Below, piece after piece: positions 57,726-64,000 of a DNA stretch of 64,000 nucleotides. Source of the stretch: Megaustenia siamemsis (lineage: Eukaryota > Mollusca > Gastropoda > Stylommatophora > Ariophantidae); NCBI GenBank assembly GCA_032433765.1, contig JAVIAB010000160.1:39367917-39431916 (forward strand), written 5' to 3'. The notes under the pieces are model-generated. The model worked only from the letters and a program-made list of their open reading frames with translations, did no database searches and was not told the origin of the DNA. The position numbers and the translations under genes are program-made. How positions within the stretch are numbered: the first letter of the stretch is position 1; each line of letters opens with the position of its first letter.

Positions 57726-57789
57726 AACTGACCTCTGAGGCAATACCGGATGTGTTACTAAAAAGATTTTGACGTATGATGGCAATTTT

Positions 57790-58190
57790 ATGAGTTTACC
57801 CCCTGATCATTTTTTAGGGATACGCCCATGAAATCGGTAAAAATCGTAAATTTTCACTCTAGGCATACCCCAAACTCTATTTTAGACATCCCCATTGCAA
57901 AAATTTACATTAAAAACCACTTTTAGGATTTTACCCCCTTATCATTTTTTGAGGGTTACGCCCATGGAATCGATAAAAAGCGTTAATTTTCACTCTAGGC
58001 ATACCCCAAACTTTATTTTAGACATCCCCACACCAAAAATTAACTTAAAAATCACTTTTGAAAATGTAACCCCCCCTTACCATTTTTGTGGGAAACGCCC
58101 CTGAAATCGATAAAAAAAATGAAATATAACCTCAAGGCATACCCCAAACATATTTTTTGACACCCCTACATATAAAACTCCATCAAAAAA
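57790..58190. repeat. Three ~133-bp units beside the palindrome centre (left arm)
   Basis: Each unit contains ACGCCCATGNAATCGNTAAA and AGGCATACCCCAAAC. Mirrored at 58335-58740. Confidence 0.88.
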
Positions 58191-58227
58191 TCAACAAAAA
58201 ACTAGTAGTGAGGAGGGTGTTTTGAGC

Positions 58228-58286
58228 AAGGATTTTAACATTTTGGCATGGTGCATTTTGCACGATACATCTGCGTAGTATGTACG
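58228..58286. other. 59-bp spacer at the palindrome centre
   Basis: Unpaired between the arms. Contains a small internal hairpin candidate, GTGCATTTTGCAC. Confidence 0.85.
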
Positions 58287-58799
58287 GCTCAAAACACCTT
58301 TCACTACTAGTTTTTTGTTGATTTTTTTATGGAGTTTTATATGTAGGGGTGTCAAAAAATATGTTTGGGGTATGCCTTGAGGTTATATTTCATTTTTTTA
58401 TCGATTTCAGGGGCGTTTCCCACAAAAATGGTAAGGGGGGTTACATTTTCAAAAGTGATTTTTAAGTTAATTTTTGGTGTGAGGATGTCTAAAATAAAGT
58501 TTGGGGTATGCCTAGAGTGAAAATTAACGCTTTTTATCGATTCCATGGGCGTAACCCTCAAAAAATGATAAGGGGTAAAATCCTAAAAGTGGTTTTTAAT
58601 GTAAATTTTTGCAATGGGGATGTCTAAAATAGAGTTTGGGGTATGCCTAGAGTGAAAATTTACGATTTTTACCGATTTCATGGGCGTATCCCTAAAAAAT
58701 GATCAGGGGGTAAACTCATAAAATTGCCATCATACGTCAAAATCTTTTTAGTAACACATCCGGTATTGCCTCAGAGGTCAGTTCTATTTAGCTGCGTTA

Positions 58800-59180
58800 C
58801 TTTCACACACAAGCTCAAATAACGCGACAGGATTAGACAAACCCTTGTTAGTTAACAACAGAAATGACTTTGAAACGTTTATCGATAGATTAAATGAAAG
58901 TGATATATTAGGTTATACAGACAAAAATAGGGCGACAATCAAATACACCTTGGAAGCCTTAGTCAGTACGAGTGTTTTTCAGCCTTTGCTTCCTAGGTTT
59001 CTGCCCTTGCCTCCTAGGTTTCTGACCTTGCCTCTTAGGTTTCTGTCTTTGCCTCTTAGGTTTCTGCCCTTGCCTCCTAGGTTTCTGCCCTTGCCTCCTA
59101 GTTTTCTGACCTTGCCTCCTAGGTTTCTGCCCTTGCCTCTTAGGTTTCTGCCCTTGCCCACGACCTCTCGAACCACGCAC
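58800..59180 (+). pseudogene. Relic frame with 8-residue repeats (right arm)
   Basis: Mirror of 57345-57725: LVNNRNDFETFIDRLNESD from about 58848, TDKNRATIKYTLEALVSTSV, then PPRFLPLP repeats. A TAG near 58790 replaces the TGG of the left arm just upstream, so this copy is open over a shorter range. Confidence 0.4.
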
Positions 59181-60499
59181 TTAACAAACTACAAACTTAA
59201 TAAACCACAACCCCACGAACCATGGACTTAACGAACCATCAACTAACGAACCACGAACCACAACCCCACGAACCACGGACTTAACGAACCCTCAACTCAC
59301 GAACCGCGAACCACAACCCCTACGAACCATGGACTTAACGAACTATCAACTAACCAACCACGAACCACAACCCCACGAACCACGGACTTAACGAACCCTC
59401 AACTCACGAACCGCGAACCACAATCCCTACGAACCATGGACTTAACGATCCATCAACTAACGAACCACTAACCACAACCCCACGAACCACGGACTTAACG
59501 AACCATCAACTAACGAACCACAAACTCACGAACAACGAACTTAACAAACCACGAAATTAACGAACCATCAACTCACGAACTGCGAACCACAACCCCACGA
59601 ACCACGGACTTAACGAACCATCAACTAACGAACCACGAACCACAACCCCACGAACCACGGACTTAACGAACCACGGACTTACCGAACCACGAACCACGAC
59701 CCCCCTAGTTTTCTGTCCTTGCCTCTTAGGTTTCTGCCATTGCCTGCTAGATTTCTGTCCGTAATATAACTTCCTGCTTGTTGTATCCAACTATTTATAA
59801 CTGTCATGGAACTCCTGGTATTGCAGCAGGGGTCAAAACGCGTTCAAGTAACCCGCCACTTGTATTATTTCCCCCACCATTGACCTGCTAGGTGGATTGT
59901 ATCAGGGGCCGAATCGATTTAAAGTAACCCATCCATCAGACTCGTTAGCACTTCAAGTTGAAAATGAGGTCAGTTATCACGATAACAGTAATCCTCTTCT
60001 CCGATTAGTTAATCCAGAGGTTAGTCATTTCGTTGATGGGTGTCCGATAGAAATCTTCTTCTCTGATTGGTTAACCTAGATATTAGTCGAGGGTGAAATA
60101 GTATCGTCCAAATTTTATTTACCAGATTATATTTAAACTAGTCGGATGTGAGACTTCGTGTTATAAGCGCGCTTGATTCACGGACGTTTATTTTCGTAGT
60201 ACTGTTCAGTCTAGCGGTCTGTGTTGTAGTGGAATATTTTACGGTGTAAGTTGAATTTTTTTTCCTGTTTTTCTCTTAGCTCATAACGATGTGATAGGTT
60301 ATCATTAAAGGAATTTCAGTTGTATTAATGGTGATGTGTATAAAGTACGTCTGTTAAGCCTTGTCGAGTGTATTATTCCTTCGTTTTTCATATGTTTATC
60401 TTATTGGTTCTTTAAAAAGTAGATATTTCAAGTCTTTTTGTAATTGATATTCAATGTTATTAATGTGTTACACTGGTGGTAAGGTAAAAATACGAATGA

Positions 60500-60520
60500 A
60501 GGCGGAACGCTAGGCGAGGT

Positions 60521-60559
<39 letters not shown>

Positions 60560-60605
60560 GAAAGGTGGAATGGTAGGAGAGAAGTCTAGTATGGGTTAGA
60601 AGAGC

Positions 60606-60639
<34 letters not shown>

Positions 60640-61718
60640 AGCGTGTGAGAAAGAAGGCGAGATGCTATGTATTAATGGTGAGAATAATCAAGTGTTACAA
60701 TAGGAGTAACCATCTCTACAAAACCATCTCTCTTGGTGAAGAAATAAACTGTCGAATTGGTAAGGCAGCTACGACCTTCGGCAAACTCACAAAAAGGGCA
60801 TGGAACAACACGAAACTAACTCAAAAGACAAAACTCTTAATATATCAAACATGTGTGCTTAGCACACTACTATATGGATCCGAAACCTGGACAACATACT
60901 CAAACCAGGAAAAAATACTAAATGTCTTCAACATGCGATGTCTCCGCAAAATAATGCACATCAAATGGCAGGACAAAATAACCAACTTAACTGTCCTGCA
61001 ACGTGCTAAGACCCTAACAATCATGTCGATGCTCAGAAGTCGAAGGCTAAGATGGCTGGGGCATGTCCAACGGATGGAAGAAAAACGCATTCCTAGGCAA
61101 ATACTATATGGCGAGCTAAAACACGGAAAACGACAAATCGGCAGACCTAAACTACGATATAGAGATATCTGCAAATCATCTCTGAAAGACTTCTCCATCT
61201 GTGAAAACTACTGGCAACATCTGGCAAGTGATCGCACATCACGGAGAGCACGTATAAGGAACGGTATAACAACATTTGAGACTGTTCTAAGACAGGTCTT
61301 AGAAGAGAAGAGACTCATGAAAAATGGATGGTAAACCCTGTGGATCAGCGAGCCTGACCTGTTCATTATGGGACCGCGTGTGTTTGTCAAACATTGGTAG
61401 AATTAGCCACGAGAGAAGCTGTTCGGCAAAAACAATACCTCAAAAAAATACGCAATAGCCTCCACTAGACCGTCTGACAAGACGAAAAGGGCCATATATA
61501 TATACAATAGGAGGGACGCTAAAAATATGAGGGAGGGCGGGGGAGCTAAAGGGAGAGGCGGAGGGTGGACTGATAGGTTAGAAGTCTAAGAGAGGATAGG
61601 GGAGAAAGCGAGAGAGCGAGAGAGAGAGAGAAGGAAGGCGCGATGCTAGGGATAAATGGAGAGAATGAGTAAGTGTTTCAATGGAGGGAAATCTAGGCTG
61701 GAATAGTAGAGAGAGAGG

Positions 61719-61756
<38 letters not shown>

Positions 61757-61847
61757 AAGAGGGCGAGAGAGAGAGAGAGATAACGAACCACTAACACCGA
61801 GGAACATATTTACACTACCAGCTTAGACTAACCAGTAATCTCTAACT

Positions 61848-61879
<32 letters not shown>

Positions 61880-62138
61880 AGCCTATGAGAAAGAAGGCGA
61901 GATGCTATGTATTAATGGTGAGAATAATCAAGTGTTACAATAGGAGGGACGCTAAAAATATGAGGGAGGGCGGGGGAGCTAAAGAGAGAGGCGGAGGGTG
62001 GAGTGATAGGTTAGAAGTCTAAGAGAGGATAGGGGAGAAAGCGAGAGAGAGAGAGAGAGATAGAGAAGGAAGGCGCGATGATAGGGATAAATGGAGAGAA
62101 TGAGTAAGTGTTTCAATGGAGGGAAATCTAGGCTGGAA

Positions 62139-62191
<53 letters not shown>

Positions 62192-62192
62192 A

Positions 62193-62233
<41 letters not shown>

Positions 62234-62300
62234 CGAACCACTAACACAGAGGAACATATTTACACTACCAGCTTAGACTACCCAGTAATCTCTAACTGTT
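60500..62300. repeat. GA-rich tandem units (right arm), interrupted by the LINE
   Basis: Mirror of 54988-55975: TGTTACAATAGGAGGGACGC and TGGAGGGAAATCTAGGCTGG with GA runs between them. Confidence 0.9.
60707..61503 (+). pseudogene. 5'-truncated LINE (RT C-terminus) inserted in the right arm
   Basis: An uninterrupted frame from the insertion point to a stop at 61334: GEEINCRIGKAATTFGKLTK, LIYQTCVLSTLLYGSETWT, NMRCLRKIMHIKWQDK, RLRWLGHVQRMEEKRIPRQI, GKRQIGRPKLRYRDICK. This is the thumb and C-terminal tail of a non-LTR RT without the palm. A 170-bp 3' UTR ends in a short TA run. The 10-bp duplication ACAATAGGAG lies at 60697-60706 and 61504-61513, and the left arm retains the unfilled site at about 55741-55760. 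The open frame suggests a relatively young insertion, younger than the palindrome. Confidence 0.93.
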
Positions 62301-62765
62301 TCACCCTTATGCTTCATTTATGACATAGAACTAAGCAGACACCCAACTACATAGCTATAAATAAAGGTTATCCCTGTACTATATATTTACGCAGTGTACT
62401 AAATATGTTTGTAATGTTATATAATATCCACTGTATGTTATACACCTATTGAGATAATAAAAGAATAAAATATATCTTCGTCTTCTGTTTTATATTTAAT
62501 GCTATTGTTTTTTATTGATGTTGTATAATCTACTAACCTATCACTAACGATCAAGTACATAAAGAACGCCAAAATCCGCACACACCAGACATAAGCAGGT
62601 CACTATCGGGGTCACCGAGACTAGAGGTCATTATCCGGACACGATCGGTCATGATTAACTCCCCCTGCGCCGCACGTGTTATGCGCGCCGCGCGCCGCCC
62701 TATATATCTTTGTTAATTTAGCGCCACAATGCGGGACAAATGGACCCTGCTATACTACTGTCATT

Positions 62766-63110
62766 GTGATTTCAACCAATTAGGAACTACAATAAAAGTG
62801 CTCTTATTGATCTGACCATTCTTTCACATTCTATTACAACTTGTGGGTTTCGTTAATTCCTTCTTCATACATAAAGTGGACGGCACAGTCTAGTTGATCT
62901 TAGCGCCTCGGAGATACAGAGAACTAAAAGTGAGGGTATAAAGGTATACAATGTTACAGTAAAGCTGGTGGTGGGCTTCATATACTTTTTTTTTTTAATG
63001 TGTAGAAGTATGATAACGGTTTTACGAAATGAAAGGAAACCCTAACGGGCGATTTCTACGTTTTGGTCAAAATCTCTCTTCGGGGAAAAGAAACGGCAGA
63101 AAATTAAAAA
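62766..63110. other. Spacer, no clear feature
   Basis: A phrase near 62878 (AAGTGGACGGCACAGTCTAG) and another near 62958 (TTACAGTAAAGCTG) weakly resemble Penelope ends at 36850 and 43712. Too little for a call. Confidence 0.35.
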
Positions 63111-63112
63111 TC

Positions 63113-63400
63113 ATCATCATCATCATCATCAAGTACCGCGCCTGCTGACGTAGGTGATCATGTCTCTCCACAAATTTCGATCTCGAAATTTATTTATCAT
63201 TTCTGTTGTTGACATTCTGCCAAGCCATTCTCTTAAGCTGTCTGGTATCTTTTCTCTTTGCTCCCCTCTATCTCTTCGTCCTTCAATTTTCCCAGTTGTT
63301 ACAATATATTCCAGTTGTTCTCTTCTCATTACATGGCCAAAAAATGATGATTGTTTCTTCCTAATATTGGAAATTAGCCCTCCTTTTATTAAACACATAT
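63113..63400 (-). pseudogene. RTE-B-like LINE C-terminal tail
   Basis: A minus-strand frame of about 90 codons: NIRKKQSSFFGHVMRREQLE, VTTGKIEGRRDRGEQREKI, NLWRDMITYVSRRGT, stop, then (ATG)n seen as (CAT)n at 63113-63130. Only the post-RT tail remains. It is more diverged from 30225-30863 than the other RTE-B copies. Confidence 0.85.
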
Positions 63401-63544
63401 AACACATAAATAAACAGGTATCTCTTCTTTTCTTCTGCGTACACCTCTAGACATTAATGCTAATAAGTTGGAAAAAAATATTCGCCAGCTCCAGGCTAGT
63501 GACTTTACCAAATAACTTGTCCCGGAATGGTACCGGTGATGGCC

Positions 63545-64000
63545 AAAAGAGCCTTTGCTGTTTATAAAATGTCGGAGATGATTGTGTTTATAAAATGTTG
63601 GAGATGATTGTGTTTATAAAATGTTGGAGATGATTGTGTTTATAAAATGTTGGAGCTGATTGTGTTTATAAAATGTTGGAACTGATTGTGTTTATAAAAT
63701 GTTGGAGATGATTGTGTTTATAAAATGTTAGAGATGATTGTGTTTATAAAATGTTAGAGATGATTGTGTTTATAAAATGTTGGAGATGATTGTGTTTATA
63801 AAATGTTGGAGCTGATTGTGTTTATAAAATGTTGGAACGGATTGTGTTTATAAAATGTTAGAGATGATTGTGTTTATAAAATGTTGGAGATGATTGTGTT
63901 TATAAAATGTTGGAGATGATTGTGTTTATAAAATGATGGATATGATTGTGTTTATAAAATGTTAGAGATGATTGTGTTTATAAAATGTTAGAGATGATTG
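63545..64000. repeat. 26-bp minisatellite, at least 17 units, continues past the window
   Basis: Unit TGATTGTGTTTATAAAATGT plus TGGAGA, with TTAGAGA, TGGAGCTG and TGGAACTG variants. It still runs at the last base. Confidence 0.96.

Larger units (their letters stand above)
54524..58227 (+). repeat. Left arm of the palindrome
   Basis: 3,704 bp. The order from outside in is: GC-rich subterminal block (54570-54625), AT-rich segment, two ~434-bp units with long CT runs (54988-55421, 55422-55855), AT-rich segment, a duplicated block near 56520-56650, GTTCGTGG array (56768-57340), 24-bp array (57345-57530), relic frame (57540-57725), 133-bp repeats (57790-58190). Confidence 0.93.
54524..62759. mobile_element. 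8.2-kb palindromic transposon-like element with 6-bp target-site duplication
   Basis: Left arm 54524-58227 and right arm 58287-62759 are inverted copies around a 59-bp spacer. The ends are AGTAGTATAGCAGGG on the left and the exact inverse on the right, each bordered by GTCATT (54518-54523 and 62760-62765). Landmarks mirror throughout: the GC-rich subterminal GGGCGGCGCGCGGCGCGC, CT/GA-rich tandem blocks, GTTCGTGG arrays, a 24-bp PRFLPLP-coding array, a relic frame, and three 133-bp repeats by the centre. The right arm is longer because a LINE lies at 60707-61503. Polintons/Mavericks make 6-bp duplications and have 5'-AG termini, but no PolB, integrase, ATPase, protease or capsid gene is visible. 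It is thus non-autonomous or of another superfamily. Foldback/Galileo elements also have giant inverted repeats but are reported with longer duplications. Confidence 0.9.
58287..62759 (-). repeat. Right arm of the palindrome
   Basis: 4,473 bp, inverse of 54524-58227, plus a 797-bp LINE and its 10-bp duplication. Single-base differences (for example TTTGACCC against TTTGTCCC near the ends) and CT/GA run lengths distinguish the arms. Confidence 0.93.

Noticed and set aside
54524..62759. Palindrome as a hairpin or assembly artefact
   Set aside because: The flanks differ on the two sides, a 6-bp duplication is present, the arms differ by substitutions, and one arm alone carries a LINE with its own duplication.
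62870..62990. Possible third Penelope terminal relic
   Set aside because: Only two short phrases match. The ribozyme motif is absent.

Overview
The window looks like repeat-dense nuclear DNA from an invertebrate animal, most likely a lophotrochozoan such as a mollusc. That placement is an inference from the retroelement mix (RTE-type LINEs with (ATG)n tails, a Penelope-like element, tRNA-derived SINEs) and from a eukaryotic splice donor. Nothing prokaryotic is present (no operons, ribosome binding sites or CRISPR). Only one stretch looks like host coding sequence: a first coding exon on the minus strand at about 7616-8254. Almost everything else is retroelement remnants, a large palindromic transposon-like unit, and at least eleven unrelated minisatellites with units of 26-53 bp.

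Layout. 1-8.8 kb: a SINE relic, a 45-bp minisatellite, three different SINEs (called SINE-A, SINE-B and SINE-C here), an RTE pseudogene, a small inverted pair of Penelope-type ends, and the receptor-like exon. 8.8-18.4 kb: 39-, 29- and 45-bp minisatellites with SINE-A and RTE insertions between them. 18.4-20.6 kb: a 5'-truncated LINE with a reverse transcriptase (catalytic Asp lost) and a complete-looking RNase H. 21.7-36.5 kb: a 35-bp satellite, a LINE flanked by 368-bp direct repeats, an RTE element split by a younger RTE insertion, a 31-bp satellite, several SINE-A copies, a twin-primed RTE fragment and a 37-bp satellite. 36.8-43.75 kb: a composite Penelope-like insertion (RT plus GIY-YIG) made of one complete minus-strand copy with two pseudo-LTRs and one inverted 5'-truncated copy, the whole flanked by a 13-bp target-site duplication and carrying three hammerhead-like motifs. 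43.8-54.4 kb: SINE-C copies, LINE tails, 53-, 34-, 12/24- and 30-bp arrays and microsatellites. 54.5-62.76 kb: an 8.2-kb near-perfect palindrome with 3.7-kb arms, a 59-bp spacer and a 6-bp target-site duplication. 62.8-64 kb: an RTE tail and a 26-bp array that runs off the window.

The elements do not form a pathway; their relationships are those of nesting. Target-site duplications that can be read directly give an order of events: SINE-A copies sit inside satellites and LINEs, RTE family B is inserted into RTE family A, and a LINE lies in one arm of the palindrome while the other arm keeps the empty site. The best candidates for something new are the palindromic element, which has 6-bp duplications and 5'-AG ends like Polintons but no recognisable Polinton genes, and the LINE with hundred-base-scale direct repeats at its ends.
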